A stretch of DNA of 30,107 nt from JAAXTX01 sp037139695 (GCA_037139695.1 JBAXFX010000006.1:1-30107), one strand, 5' to 3'; numbered from the stretch's first letter, positions 1-8,504 are shown. Numbers and translations: made by a program. The notes: generated by a model from the letters alone, not told the origin.

Positions 1-3
1 AAA

Positions 4-52
4 CGAAATTTTCGGATTTACAGCTCGACATGAGATTTGAGATAGATACTAA
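4..52 (+). repeat. Left copy of 49-bp terminal inverted repeat
   Basis: Positions 4-52 are the exact reverse complement of 30058-30106, with no mismatch over 49 bases. The match ends at base 53 on the inner side, and at the outer edge base 3 does not pair with 30107. The repeat holds no gene. Because it lies at both extreme ends of the window it may mark where an assembler stopped at a dispersed repeat, or the ends of a real element. Confidence 0.9.
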
Positions 53-127
53 GAACTATACCTACCCACACGTTCTCCCCCGTCCGTCTCCAGCAAAAAA
101 ATAAATATTATCTCCACCAACTCCGCC

Positions 128-161
128 AAATCTTACCATATTATATAATATGGTAAGATTT
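128..161. repeat. 34-bp perfect AT-rich palindrome
   Basis: The 34 bases read identically on both strands; the half-site is AAATCTTACCATATTAT. It would form a 17-bp cruciform, or a hairpin with a small loop in RNA. It lies about 190 bases past the DUF4012 stop and could end transcription from either side, but it lacks a GC-rich stem. It could equally be a binding or recombination site. Confidence 0.75.
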
Positions 162-263
162 CCGAATCTGTTATTTTTGATCGTTATTCGTATTCCTATC
201 TCATACCCCCGCTGACCGCTCTCTGTTAACCGCTTCCTGTTTTTGGTCCCTGTTCGATGTTCT

Positions 264-361
264 CTGCCCGCTCATCTTTGCAATGTAGGCCTGCCACGCC
301 GTAGCATGGCGTAGGCGGGTCCGTTCACTCCGTCAGGAGGAGTTTGCAACGGATTATCTGT
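264..361 (-). repeat. Dispersed hairpin repeat, copy 1
   Basis: This stretch shares CTGCCCGCTCAT, GCGGGTCCG and CGGATTATCTG in the same order with 21372-21435. It contains a small hairpin (ACGCC at 296-300 with GGCGT at 308-312). The end of the repeat covers the TAA stop of the DUF4012 gene. It resembles the short GC-rich palindromic repeats scattered between genes of many Patescibacteria; that comparison is from memory. Confidence 0.6.
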
Positions 362-1751
362 TCCCTGCCTTGCTCAGCACGAAGTCGCGGTCAAGGACGA
401 GGGCCTGCTCGGTCCGGGATCCGTCCTTGTTGATGATCGAAAGGGTGACCGGATTGTTTCCGGTGCCGGCCTGCCGCGCGATCTTAAGATCGTAGAAATC
501 CCGGTCGAGTCCTTTCGGAAGATCGTATTCAAGAACGACATCCTTTGACTGCCCGAGCTTCACCTGCACAAGCGTGCCGACATACCTCTTCCCCATGAAG
601 GTCCCATAGACCGGGTCGGTCGTACCGCCCGTGACCGAGTGGAAAAAACTGCCGTCCGGAACGTACACGCGCAGAAACGACTGATAATCCTTCACCATGA
701 AGGTCTTCTCGGTCCCGGTATTCTCGTAATGGATGGTGAGCCGTGCCTTCGGGATATCGCCGGACAGGTCGACCTCGTAACGCATGGAACGCTTCATGAC
801 CGAGTCGGTCTTCCAGGCGGAGAGGTTCGCATCGACCGCCGAAAAAAAGTCATCGGGCCATTTCGAATCGAACGTGCCACCCCATCCGGCAGACAGCACC
901 GCATTCTGAAGCGTCTCGTCGGTGAACGAAAGCTGGACATCCTTGCGATCGAGATCGGCGATCATCACGTTGAAAAGCTTCAACAGATCTTGCGGTGGCA
1001 ACGCTTTCACCTTCGCGAGCACCTGTGCGCCGAGCAATCCAAGTACGGACTTGCGTTCGCCGAAATCGATCTTCTGATCGATATATCCCTGCTCGACCTG
1101 CCGCTCCAGATCAAGAATCGCATTATCCGACCCGTACGTACCCGGATATCCCGGCACCTCGACCGGACCGGTCACCTTCAAGAAAGAAGATAGCACATCG
1201 GCAGTGATACCGATGACTCCATCGAAGTGTTCCTGCCCACCACCCATATTATAGAACGTGACCGCCTGCCTCGCGTCGGTCTGAAAATCCGGTTCCCAGT
1301 TCGAATCGCGAAGCTTCCAGGATGAGACATGCAATGTTTCCTTCATCGGGTACGGCGCCACGACCGTGTCCGGGATACGCGCGTCGAAATTGCCCGTGTC
1401 GTGCGTCGCGAAATCGGTCACATGGCCGTCCCTGATCTTAAGTATGCCGAACGAACCGATGAACCCGCCACCGGGGCGCAGCTCGAGGTTGTTCTGGAAC
1501 AAGATGAGGTAGGTTTTTTCCTTCCCGTCCGTCCGAAGCACCGAATCCGCGAGGAAACCGATCGCCTGGGTGTCATTCTTGGTGACGGTCGGCATCGGAA
1601 GCCGCCCGATGATACCACTCATCAGTCCGAAGCCTTGATTTCGCGTCTCCCAATAAAGAAACCAGCCGGAAAGAAACACGATCGCGAGAATCGTCAGGAT
1701 CACCCCGGTCCGGAGCGGGTGTTTCTTCTGTTCCTTTCGTATCGTATCCAT
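354..1751 (-). CDS. DUF4012 membrane-anchored protein
   Basis: This 465-residue protein has a short charged N-terminus, one membrane helix (about residues 15-35) and a large outside domain. The segment NNLELRPGGGFIGSFG and the later LRDSNWEPDF are hallmarks of DUF4012, a family common in Patescibacteria and Gram-positives that often sits in polysaccharide loci. A role in attaching or handling surface glycopolymer, by loose analogy to LytR-CpsA-Psr enzymes, is inference. The start is uncertain: ATG at 1751, with GGAC upstream, is chosen. A TTG at 1784 in the same frame would overlap the preceding stop by four bases and add 11 residues. It is the last gene of the operon starting at 5106. Confidence 0.85.
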   Translation of the reverse strand: MDTIRKEQKKHPLRTGVILTILAIVFLSGWFLYWETRNQGFGLMSGIIGRLPMPTVTKNDTQAIGFLADSVLRTDGKEKTYLILFQNNLELRPGGGFIGSFGILKIRDGHVTDFATHDTGNFDARIPDTVVAPYPMKETLHVSSWKLRDSNWEPDFQTDARQAVTFYNMGGGQEHFDGVIGITADVLSSFLKVTGPVEVPGYPGTYGSDNAILDLERQVEQGYIDQKIDFGERKSVLGLLGAQVLAKVKALPPQDLLKLFNVMIADLDRKDVQLSFTDETLQNAVLSAGWGGTFDSKWPDDFFSAVDANLSAWKTDSVMKRSMRYEVDLSGDIPKARLTIHYENTGTEKTFMVKDYQSFLRVYVPDGSFFHSVTGGTTDPVYGTFMGKRYVGTLVQVKLGQSKDVVLEYDLPKGLDRDFYDLKIARQAGTGNNPVTLSIINKDGSRTEQALVLDRDFVLSKAGNR

Positions 1752-1780
1752 ATATATCGGTCCAAAAAAATCAGTATCGC

Positions 1781-2977
1781 TCAACCGCGTAGCAGCTCGT
1801 TCAGACGACGCTGATAGTCCGCGCGCGACGGTATGATGCGTTCGTCTCCTTCCACCAGCACCGGTTGCGCGTCTTCGGCAGGCACCACTGGTACGGTATC
1901 GGGGACTTCATCCGACACGGTCTTCACGGCTGTTTCCACCGGAATATCAACTGCGTTCATATCATTCATTTCCTCTTCCGCATCGGAAGGCGCTTCGAAC
2001 GTGAATTCCTTCAGGAATCGCGCCTCTTCCTCCGAGAAGGTGGGGATATCGAGCGGGGCCGGAGCTTTCTTTTCCGTCGGAGCCGTCCTCGTGGCAGAAG
2101 CCGACGACACTTCCGACGCTATCGGAGCCGGATCGAAAAACCGGTCCGTTTCCTGCGACGACATCACGGTTTCCTGCATGACCGGATCCGATCCGTCGTC
2201 CGTCACTGTCGACAGTTCCGTCCCGTGGTCCGCGATATCCGGCAATGCGACATCGGGCAGCAACGGCGAAACCGGCCGTTTCGGTTGAAATATATCGGCA
2301 CTGAACGGGATTGCCGAAAGCGACATCCTCCGCCGATGAATATACGATACTGCTCCCGGGACAACTGAAAACGATAAGAAGAGCAGGGAAGAGAAAACGA
2401 TGCCGAGACCGACACTCTCCGTGATCAGCATGAACCCGTTCGGCATCCTCGCCGAAACCGACGGCCCGTCGACGATTCGGAAATCCGCCGTCGCCTCGAC
2501 ATCATAATACCTCGAGGCATATCGGGACAAGGAGAGTGCCGCAGCCCGCGCGATATCCTTCGCATCCTCGGCATCGCCCGCCACGGCACGCACCGTCAGG
2601 ACACTCCCCTTCCCGGACGCAGAAACCGACAGCATCGAATCGAACAGCTTCCGTTTCGCGTCATCCGAAAAATTATCAGCACTATCCATAGCCAGAAACG
2701 CCGGCACCGATTCGGCATCCTTGAAAAATACCGAACGGAACGCCGGAGTCTTCGAGAGGAATACGACGTCATTCATCACCTCGACCGTCGAGGGCGCCGT
2801 CCTTTTCCCCGGAATAACGAGGATGGAAAGGTCTGCCTGGTATCCCCGCGACCCCTCCGAAAGCGCGACAAACGACAGAAGCGACGCGAACAGGGCCGTC
2901 ACCGCGAAGGTGCGACCCCGATTGCCGGAAAAAAGAGTTCCGGACTTATGCGATGTGTTGCCGATGTCCGATGCCAT
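1781..2977 (-). CDS. Wzz-like polysaccharide co-polymerase with acidic tail
   Basis: This protein of about 398 residues has a membrane helix near its N-terminus (GRTFAVTALFASLLSFVAL), a helical outside region of roughly 150 residues, and a second helix (GLGIVFSSLLFLSFSVV) followed by HRRR. This is the layout of chain-length determinants (Wzz/PCP family). Unlike a classic Wzz it continues for about 190 mostly acidic, low-complexity residues in the cytoplasm, ending in a basic helix (RADYQRRLNELLRG). No tyrosine-kinase Walker motif is present. The start is unclear: ATG at 2977, with GGGA six bases upstream, overlaps the preceding gene by 32 bases; 2989 and 3013 are alternatives. It probably sets chain length of the polymer made by this operon. 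Confidence 0.7.
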   Translation of the reverse strand: MASDIGNTSHKSGTLFSGNRGRTFAVTALFASLLSFVALSEGSRGYQADLSILVIPGKRTAPSTVEVMNDVVFLSKTPAFRSVFFKDAESVPAFLAMDSADNFSDDAKRKLFDSMLSVSASGKGSVLTVRAVAGDAEDAKDIARAAALSLSRYASRYYDVEATADFRIVDGPSVSARMPNGFMLITESVGLGIVFSSLLFLSFSVVPGAVSYIHRRRMSLSAIPFSADIFQPKRPVSPLLPDVALPDIADHGTELSTVTDDGSDPVMQETVMSSQETDRFFDPAPIASEVSSASATRTAPTEKKAPAPLDIPTFSEEEARFLKEFTFEAPSDAEEEMNDMNAVDIPVETAVKTVSDEVPDTVPVVPAEDAQPVLVEGDERIIPSRADYQRRLNELLRG

Positions 2978-4118
2978 ATCGTTTCCCATTACGGAGTCGT
3001 ATCGTTTCCTCATAGAGTTCGACCGTCCTATCGGCGATCGCTTCCCAACCGTACCGGGTCTCCGCCCGCTTCCGTGCAAGTCGTCCATATTCCCTCATCG
3101 TATCCGGTCGATTCAGAAGTTTTGCAAGCTCGGCCTTGAGAGAATCGACGTTCGTCGGTTCAAAATACGCTCCCGCCTCCCCGAGCGCCTCCTCGTTGCC
3201 GGAGATACGACTCGCGACGACCGGCAACCCATAGCTCATGGCTTCGAGCAGCGCGATCGAGAGGCCTTCGTCCTCGGACGGCTGTACGAAGACCGCGGCG
3301 TTCGAAAAGAGTTCTGCGAGCGCCTCACCTTTTTGCTCGCCGAGGAAGAGCACGCTGTCGCGTCCTTCGCTCATCTTGCGGATGTGCCGTTCGTATCCGG
3401 GCGTCTCGGCGTGCGTGCCGACGATCGCCAGTTTGAAATTGTTCGGGAGTCGACCGGTATCCTCGAGCTCGAGGAACGCCCTGATAAGATAGTGCAGTCC
3501 CTTGTGCGCGACGAGCCGGGACACGGCGAGGACATAGCGCTGTTCCTTGAGTCCGAACGTGGCAATCATCTCGGTCGACAGGGCCGGAACCGCTTCCGCC
3601 CCGTTCGGGATGTAGTCGAGCGCCCTTCCATAACGCTTCCGCGCATAGTCCTCCATGCCGTGCGAGACGGTGACGGTGCGGTGCGGAACGATACAGGTCA
3701 ACCGCTCGGCAAAACGAAGGCAAGCCTTCGCGAAGTTCCCCCACTTCCCGTGAAAATAGTCCCGACTGTGAAAGGTGGCGACAACTACCGTCCGACGCAG
3801 GAGAATCCTCGGGATGAACGCGAATGTCGAAGGGCCGATCGACTGGTAGTGGATCACGTCGTAGTGCCCGAAGAGCGCATGCACGGTCGCGACCAAAGAA
3901 TGTGAGATCGCATCGAGGTGCTTCGTATGGATGCTCGGCAGCGAGACGATGCGAACCCCGTTCCACTCCCGGATGGACGGGTCGGCATACCGCGGACGCG
4001 AATAGACCGTCACCTCGTGTCCGAGGGCGGTCAGTCGCGCGGCAAGATGTTCGACGTGGGTCTCGACCCCGCCGGACTTCGCCGGAATTCCTTTTTGTCC
4101 GATGAATGCTATTTTCAT
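2946..4118 (-). CDS. GT4-family glycosyltransferase with DUF1972-like start
   Basis: This 390-residue GT-B enzyme opens with MKIAFIGQKGIPAKSGGVET, the pattern of the DUF1972 N-terminal domain seen in rhamnosyl and related transferases. The nucleotide-sugar half carries the retaining GT4 signature E-x7-E (E284 in SEDEGLS and E292 in LLEAMSYGLPV). The length is normal for the family. It should move a sugar from an NDP-sugar to a lipid-linked or growing glycan at the cytoplasmic membrane face; donor and acceptor cannot be read from sequence. It lies between the beta-helix gene (46 bases upstream) and the Wzz-like gene (overlapping), so it is co-transcribed with them. Confidence 0.9.
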   Translation of the reverse strand: MKIAFIGQKGIPAKSGGVETHVEHLAARLTALGHEVTVYSRPRYADPSIREWNGVRIVSLPSIHTKHLDAISHSLVATVHALFGHYDVIHYQSIGPSTFAFIPRILLRRTVVVATFHSRDYFHGKWGNFAKACLRFAERLTCIVPHRTVTVSHGMEDYARKRYGRALDYIPNGAEAVPALSTEMIATFGLKEQRYVLAVSRLVAHKGLHYLIRAFLELEDTGRLPNNFKLAIVGTHAETPGYERHIRKMSEGRDSVLFLGEQKGEALAELFSNAAVFVQPSEDEGLSIALLEAMSYGLPVVASRISGNEEALGEAGAYFEPTNVDSLKAELAKLLNRPDTMREYGRLARKRAETRYGWEAIADRTVELYEETIRLRNGKRYGIGHRQHIA

Positions 4119-4164
4119 GACCTCGCGGTTTCCCGATTATGAGCGACCGACAACGACCTTCTCA

Positions 4165-5106
4165 TCAGTTCGCACGGATGACCGGCGATACGTTTCCAAA
4201 GTGATTACCCCATGAGGAGTTGTCCTCGAGGAAGATATTCTTCCACATGCCGGTCGCGGCGGCGTTCCGAGCGACAAGCGCGATGCCCCATCGGCCGTTA
4301 TCCACCGTCTTCGACGTCTTCACGCCGAACTTCCCGGCGGCACCAAAACTTTCTATCTGGACACCTTCGCGGCCATTCTCACGGAACTGATTGTTACGCG
4401 ACCAGATTTCCGACCCGTCGAGGATCGCCTTCCAGCCACTGCCACCGTTCTTGTTCGAAGTGACGCTCTCGAGCCACGCCTGCGTTCCCGCGACGAAATC
4501 CACACCGTTCGAGTCATTGTCGTGGATATTACAGTTGACGAGCACGACATAGCGTTTCTCAGAGAAGACACCTGCCTGGCCACTCTTGCGCACCTCCACC
4601 TTCTCGGCATAGAGCCGGTGATTCTTGTCGCGCGGCGCGGTATCGGCATGGATACCGTCATGCGTGGCTCCCGTCACGACCACGTCGTAGAGTTTCGCAC
4701 GCGCGTCCTTGGCAACATAAATGCCGTTGTCACCACCCTTCACCGTCACGAAGGACAGTGAGGATCCGTGCTTCATCGTCACGATCGACTTCTTGTCGTT
4801 GCCACTGATGACCACGTTTCCGTGATCCTTGGCATTTCCTTTCACCGTGACCCCCTTGGGGATGGTGATGTGTTCCTTGTACTCACCATTATGGACATAC
4901 ACCTCGTCCCCGTCCTTGGCATGATCGAGCGCATCGGAAATGGATCCGTACGGATGATCGTACGAACCGTCTTCCATGCCGGAAGCGTTCCCGTCGACAT
5001 GTATCGTCTTCGAGCTCCCGAAGACGACGGCCGGGATGATGATGACGACCGCGAATATAACCGCCAATAAGGCATATTTTGCCTTAAAAAGTGTCTGGAA
5101 AGACAT
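4165..5106 (-). CDS. Membrane-anchored right-handed beta-helix protein
   Basis: The 313 residues start with an uncleaved-looking signal anchor (about 11-30) and then SSKTIHVDGNASGMEDGSYD, the usual opening of DUF1565/pectate-lyase-like beta-helix proteins. Turn repeats follow: VTVKGN, VVISGND, VTVKGGDNGIYV, VVVTGATHDGIHA, CNIHDNDSNGVDF and TVDNGRWGIALV. The G-[IV] turns at regular intervals are PbH1 repeats. Such folds bind or cleave polysaccharide. I see no catalytic signature, so binding or remodelling of the polymer made next door is an inference. It is the first gene of the operon, behind a strong promoter (5135-5163). Confidence 0.85.
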   Translation of the reverse strand: MSFQTLFKAKYALLAVIFAVVIIIPAVVFGSSKTIHVDGNASGMEDGSYDHPYGSISDALDHAKDGDEVYVHNGEYKEHITIPKGVTVKGNAKDHGNVVISGNDKKSIVTMKHGSSLSFVTVKGGDNGIYVAKDARAKLYDVVVTGATHDGIHADTAPRDKNHRLYAEKVEVRKSGQAGVFSEKRYVVLVNCNIHDNDSNGVDFVAGTQAWLESVTSNKNGGSGWKAILDGSEIWSRNNQFRENGREGVQIESFGAAGKFGVKTSKTVDNGRWGIALVARNAAATGMWKNIFLEDNSSWGNHFGNVSPVIRAN

Positions 5107-5134
5107 AGTTCACCCGTTCAATGATTAACGGTAT

Positions 5135-5163
5135 ATGATAACAAACAAACCATTTTTTGTCAA
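5135..5163 (-). promoter_or_regulatory. Sigma70-type promoter for the 5106-354 operon
   Basis: On the minus strand TTGACA (5163-5158) and TATCAT (5140-5135) are separated by exactly 17 bases. The start point would lie about 20-25 bases before the beta-helix ATG. Its -35 box overlaps the -35 box of the opposite promoter. Confidence 0.85.
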
Positions 5164-5185
5164 TAAGACGATTCTAGGCTACAAT
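5157..5185 (+). promoter_or_regulatory. Sigma70-type promoter for the acetate-CoA ligase gene
   Basis: TTGTCA (5157-5162) and TACAAT (5180-5185) are separated by 17 bases. The start point would be near 5192, about 32 bases before the ATG at 5224. No Shine-Dalgarno sequence is visible in that leader. Confidence 0.8.
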
Positions 5186-5223
5186 AAAGGCAAAGAAACC
5201 GCAAATATCCAAAAAAACATCCT

Positions 5224-7341
5224 ATGCAAAACGAATCCCTCGACGCACTCTTCTCGCCACGTTCGATAGCCCTTATCGGCGCATCGACGAAGCTCGGTTC
5301 CGTCGGCAACGACATCGCCAAGAACCTGCTTCACGCCCACGGCGGATTCATCGGGCAGGTCTTCCCTGTCAATCCGAATGCGACCGAACTTTATGGCACC
5401 CGTTGCTATCCCGATCTTGCGGCCATCGGCTCAGTTCCCGATCTAGCCATCATCGCGATACCCGCCATGTCCGTACCCGGCGTATTACGGCAGGCAGCCG
5501 ACCTCGGCGTCGCGGCGGCCATCATCATCTCCGCCGGATTCCGCGAGACGGGAACGGCCGGCGCGGCACTCGAGTCCGAGATCGCCGGCATCGCGCGCGA
5601 GACCGGCATCATCGTCCTCGGCCCGAACTGCCTCGGGTTTCTCAATCCGAAACTCCGTCTCAACGCATCCTTCGCCCCGCGTCTCCCGCGTCGTGGCCCG
5701 GTCGGGTTTCTCTCACAAAGCGGCGCGCTCATGACGGCAATCCTCGATCTCTCCGAAGGGAACATCGGCTTCTCGAAATTTATCAGCACCGGAAACAAGG
5801 TAGCGCTCGACGAAAAACTCCTTCTCTCCTACCTTGCCGAAGATCCCGACACCCGGGTGATCGCCGTCTATGCCGAAGGACTGTCCGACGCGCCCGCGCT
5901 CATCGCGCTCGGACGGGATATTCTGGCACGACCACAGACCAAACCGATCATCGCGCTCAAGTCCGGGCGGACGGAATCCGGCATGCGTGCGTCCGGCTCA
6001 CACACCGGATCACTTGCCGGAACCGATGCCGCGTATGATGCGCTGTTCCATCAGGCACGTATCCTCCGCGCCGACTCGGTCCGCGAACTGCTCGACACCG
6101 TCTCCGTACTCTCCGCGAATCCGATACCGAACGGTAACCGGGTCGCCATCGTCACGAATGCGGGCGGTCTCGGCGTCATCGCGGCCGATGCGGCGACGAA
6201 GGCAGGACTTTCCGTTTCCCCACTCTCACAACAGACGACCGACGCCCTCAAGCCCCTTTTACCAGCCGCCGCAAGCGTCGGGAATCCGATCGACCTCCTG
6301 GGCGACGCGAAAAGCGATCGCTATCGTACCGCGATCGACTATGCCGTGAAGGATCAGGACACGGACGCGGTCATCGTCATCCTGACCCCGCAATCCATGA
6401 CGGAGGCCGACGAGACGGCGCGCGTCATTGCGGAAGCCAAGAAAAACAGCGACAAGCCGTTGCTGGCGGTCTTTTCCGGAGGTCACGCGCTCGAACACGG
6501 AACCGCGTTCCTGCGCGATGCCGGCGTTTCCGTCTTCACCTATCCCGAAGAGGCAGCAGAAGCACTCGGACTCCTCGCACGGATTTCCGGATGGCGCTCG
6601 AAACGGTTCTCACCGAAACGCGATTTTCACGATATCGACCGTGGCCGTGCCGAGGCCGTCTTTTCGGCCGTAACATCCGAAGGACGCAAGCAACTTACGG
6701 AACAGGAAACACGCGAGGTCCTTTCCGCCTATGGATTTCCGCTGTTGGCAAGCCGGTTCGCCGCGACCGCCGAGGAGGCCGCCTTCGCCGCCCATGACAT
6801 CGGCGCCCGCGTAGCGCTCAAGATCGTCTCGCCGGACATCTCACACAAGACCGACGCGGGTGGCGTCATGCTCGATATTCGTCCGGAAGACGTACCTGCG
6901 AAATTTTCGGAGCTGATCGACCGTGTCCGCACGAAAAAACCGGACGCCCGTCTCGACGGCGTCACGGTGATGGAAATGGGGACGCCTTACGGCAAGGAAC
7001 TTATCCTCGGCGTGAAGCGGGAACCCGGGCTCGGATCGTTACTCCTTGTCGGCATGGGTGGCATCTATACCGAAACGTTGAAGGATGTCTCATTCCGGTT
7101 CGCACCACTCGCTCCCGAGGACGCGACCGAGATGCTCTCCGAACTCCGGAGCTTCCCCATCCTCAAGGGCGTCCGCGGAGAGACCGGCATCGACATGGGA
7201 CCCGTGACAGAATGTCTTGAACGGCTCTCCCACCTCGTCGAAGATTTTCCAGAAATCGCAGAACTCGATATCAACCCGCTTTCCGTCCATAGTAATGGCG
7301 CTCTCTCGCGTATCCTTGACGCGCGTATCGCCATCGGATAG
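5224..7341 (+). CDS. Acetate-CoA ligase (ADP-forming), alpha-beta fusion
   Basis: This 705-residue enzyme converts acetyl-CoA (or another acyl-CoA), ADP and phosphate to acid, CoA and ATP, giving substrate-level ATP in a fermenter. The CoA-binding domain opens with SPRSIALIGASTKLGSVGND. The phosphohistidine loop GSHTGSLAGTD holds H260, and YAEGL supplies the nearby acidic residue (E218). A second flavodoxin-like CoA-ligase domain begins at VAIVTNAGGLGVIA (about 307-320). The C-terminal ATP-grasp part has SPDISHKTDAGGV with H541, the second relay histidine of this family. All parts are intact, and the length is normal for the fused form. The gene is alone, with its own promoter and a shared terminator. 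Substrate range (acetyl, aryl or branched acyl) cannot be told. Confidence 0.95.
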   Translation: MQNESLDALFSPRSIALIGASTKLGSVGNDIAKNLLHAHGGFIGQVFPVNPNATELYGTRCYPDLAAIGSVPDLAIIAIPAMSVPGVLRQAADLGVAAAIIISAGFRETGTAGAALESEIAGIARETGIIVLGPNCLGFLNPKLRLNASFAPRLPRRGPVGFLSQSGALMTAILDLSEGNIGFSKFISTGNKVALDEKLLLSYLAEDPDTRVIAVYAEGLSDAPALIALGRDILARPQTKPIIALKSGRTESGMRASGSHTGSLAGTDAAYDALFHQARILRADSVRELLDTVSVLSANPIPNGNRVAIVTNAGGLGVIAADAATKAGLSVSPLSQQTTDALKPLLPAAASVGNPIDLLGDAKSDRYRTAIDYAVKDQDTDAVIVILTPQSMTEADETARVIAEAKKNSDKPLLAVFSGGHALEHGTAFLRDAGVSVFTYPEEAAEALGLLARISGWRSKRFSPKRDFHDIDRGRAEAVFSAVTSEGRKQLTEQETREVLSAYGFPLLASRFAATAEEAAFAAHDIGARVALKIVSPDISHKTDAGGVMLDIRPEDVPAKFSELIDRVRTKKPDARLDGVTVMEMGTPYGKELILGVKREPGLGSLLLVGMGGIYTETLKDVSFRFAPLAPEDATEMLSELRSFPILKGVRGETGIDMGPVTECLERLSHLVEDFPEIAELDINPLSVHSNGALSRILDARIAIG

Positions 7342-7359
7342 GGAGACCCGACAAATACA

Positions 7360-7393
7360 AAAAACCAGGCTTCCATATGGAAGCCTGGTTTTT
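7360..7393. terminator. Bidirectional terminator, 34-bp perfect palindrome
   Basis: AAAAACCAGGCTTCCAT is followed by its exact reverse complement. This gives a GC-containing stem with an A-run before and a T-run after on both strands. It serves the convergent genes ending at 7341 and 7409. Confidence 0.92.
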
Positions 7394-7408
7394 CAGTAAC
7401 GACTGAAA

Positions 7409-8005
7409 CTACTCCCGGCAGCAGTTCATGATGTCTTCGATGACGGTGCCAAGCTTACCGAACAGAGTGGAATGATGCTCGGCCGGCTTCTGCGGATCTG
7501 GAGAAACGGTTTTCGTCTCGGGTCGCAACGGGAGTGACACGGCCTTCGTATCCGAGGCGACCGCGCTCGCCGTATCCTTGATATCGAGCAGTCCGAGGTT
7601 CATTCCCCAGAAGAGGTTCCAGAGCGAATAGGCCTTGTCGAAGTATTCCTTGGCCTCGGCATCCTTCCCTTGCCCGAGCGCCTTCGTCCCCACCTCGGAG
7701 AGCCGCATACTGGCTGCCAGGAGGTGTTTCGAGATGCACCAGACCTCACCTTTGGGGTCCGTCACGACCTTCGCGAGCATATCTTTGCGGATGTCGCGGA
7801 CGCTCTTGAGCAGTTCCAGGAATTTCTCATCGCGGGTCTTCTCGAAACTGAACTGGAAGTGTTCCTCAAGGGAGATCAGGTTCATAATTCCGATGCCGAG
7901 ATCTTCTTTCGAGGAAAGGTCGAGCGCATTTCCTTCTTCCTTGAATCGTTTCACCTTGTCCATGAATCCCTCGACAGATCCGAGCGATGTGTCCATAGTA
8001 TTCAT
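7409..8005 (-). CDS. Conserved helical protein of unknown function
   Basis: The 198 residues are mostly helical, with no signal peptide or membrane segment. A central segment, GEVWCISKHLLAASMRL, followed by a TPR-like stretch (EAKEYFDKAYSLWNLFWGMN, about 115-140), looks strongly conserved; I recall similar proteins in Patescibacteria but know no function. A polar linker precedes a C-terminal helix that ends in NCCRE, a vicinal cysteine pair. It follows the membrane gene at 8471 by 28 bases and shares its promoter, so the two probably work together. It could be a cytoplasmic partner of that membrane protein; metal or redox handling by the cysteines is only a guess. Confidence 0.7.
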   Translation of the reverse strand: MNTMDTSLGSVEGFMDKVKRFKEEGNALDLSSKEDLGIGIMNLISLEEHFQFSFEKTRDEKFLELLKSVRDIRKDMLAKVVTDPKGEVWCISKHLLAASMRLSEVGTKALGQGKDAEAKEYFDKAYSLWNLFWGMNLGLLDIKDTASAVASDTKAVSLPLRPETKTVSPDPQKPAEHHSTLFGKLGTVIEDIMNCCRE

Positions 8006-8033
8006 ATGTTTACGGAAATGGATTTTGATGCGT

Positions 8034-8471
8034 TCAGGAAAAGAAAAAGTGGATAATGAGGCTCACTGCGAGGATACCGACGAGCGGAGCGACGAGCTTC
8101 TGATACGGGAAATAGACCTTCCCATCGTTCCTGGCGATAACCCACTTATTCACGGCATCGATGATGAAGATTGCGAACGCTCCGGACACGATTCCTGCCA
8201 CAACCGGTGGTAGCCACAAGATGAGCCCGGGCCCATGCCAAAGGAGCTGCTTGCGTACCGAGAACGCCGTGATAGCGATCGTGAGGAGAAAAATCGTCGC
8301 AAAGCTTCCTTTGAAGTCTTTGCCGTACTTTGCAAGCCATTTCACCGTAACGACCGTAGCTGACACAATCAATGCGCCGATCCACAATCCGAGCACCAAG
8401 TCACTCACGCCAAGCCACCTTGCCAAAGCCATACCGCCGATAAGCCCTATCGGACAAAGAGGTCCACACAT
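8034..8471 (-). CDS. Small four-helix membrane protein
   Basis: This 145-residue protein begins MCGPLCPIGLIGG, so two cysteines lie at the extreme N-terminus. It then has about four hydrophobic helices (roughly 22-45, 58-75, 82-105 and 125-144) with a positive patch between the first two (KWLAKYGKDFKG). I do not recognise a named family. It is the first gene of a two-gene unit with the helical Cys-tailed protein downstream. The ATG at 8471 is the only reasonable start, about 27 bases from the predicted transcription start. Confidence 0.7.
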   Translation of the reverse strand: MCGPLCPIGLIGGMALARWLGVSDLVLGLWIGALIVSATVVTVKWLAKYGKDFKGSFATIFLLTIAITAFSVRKQLLWHGPGLILWLPPVVAGIVSGAFAIFIIDAVNKWVIARNDGKVYFPYQKLVAPLVGILAVSLIIHFFFS

Positions 8472-8504
8472 AAGGGAAAATGTTAGCTGTTGAATTTCCT
8501 CCCT

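Larger units (their letters stand above)
1..353. other. Gene-free left flank with repeats
   Basis: No convincing gene is seen here. From left to right it holds the 49-bp inverted repeat (4-52), an AT-rich 34-bp perfect palindrome (128-161) and a GC-rich repeat (264-361) that runs into the stop codon of the DUF4012 gene. No hairpin with a clear T-run was found for that gene; the palindrome is the only candidate terminator. Confidence 0.7.

Noticed and set aside
2721..3905. 394-codon open frame on the plus strand
   Set aside because: It lies opposite the GT4 and Wzz-like genes; its translation is Arg-rich and without motifs, as expected of an antisense shadow.
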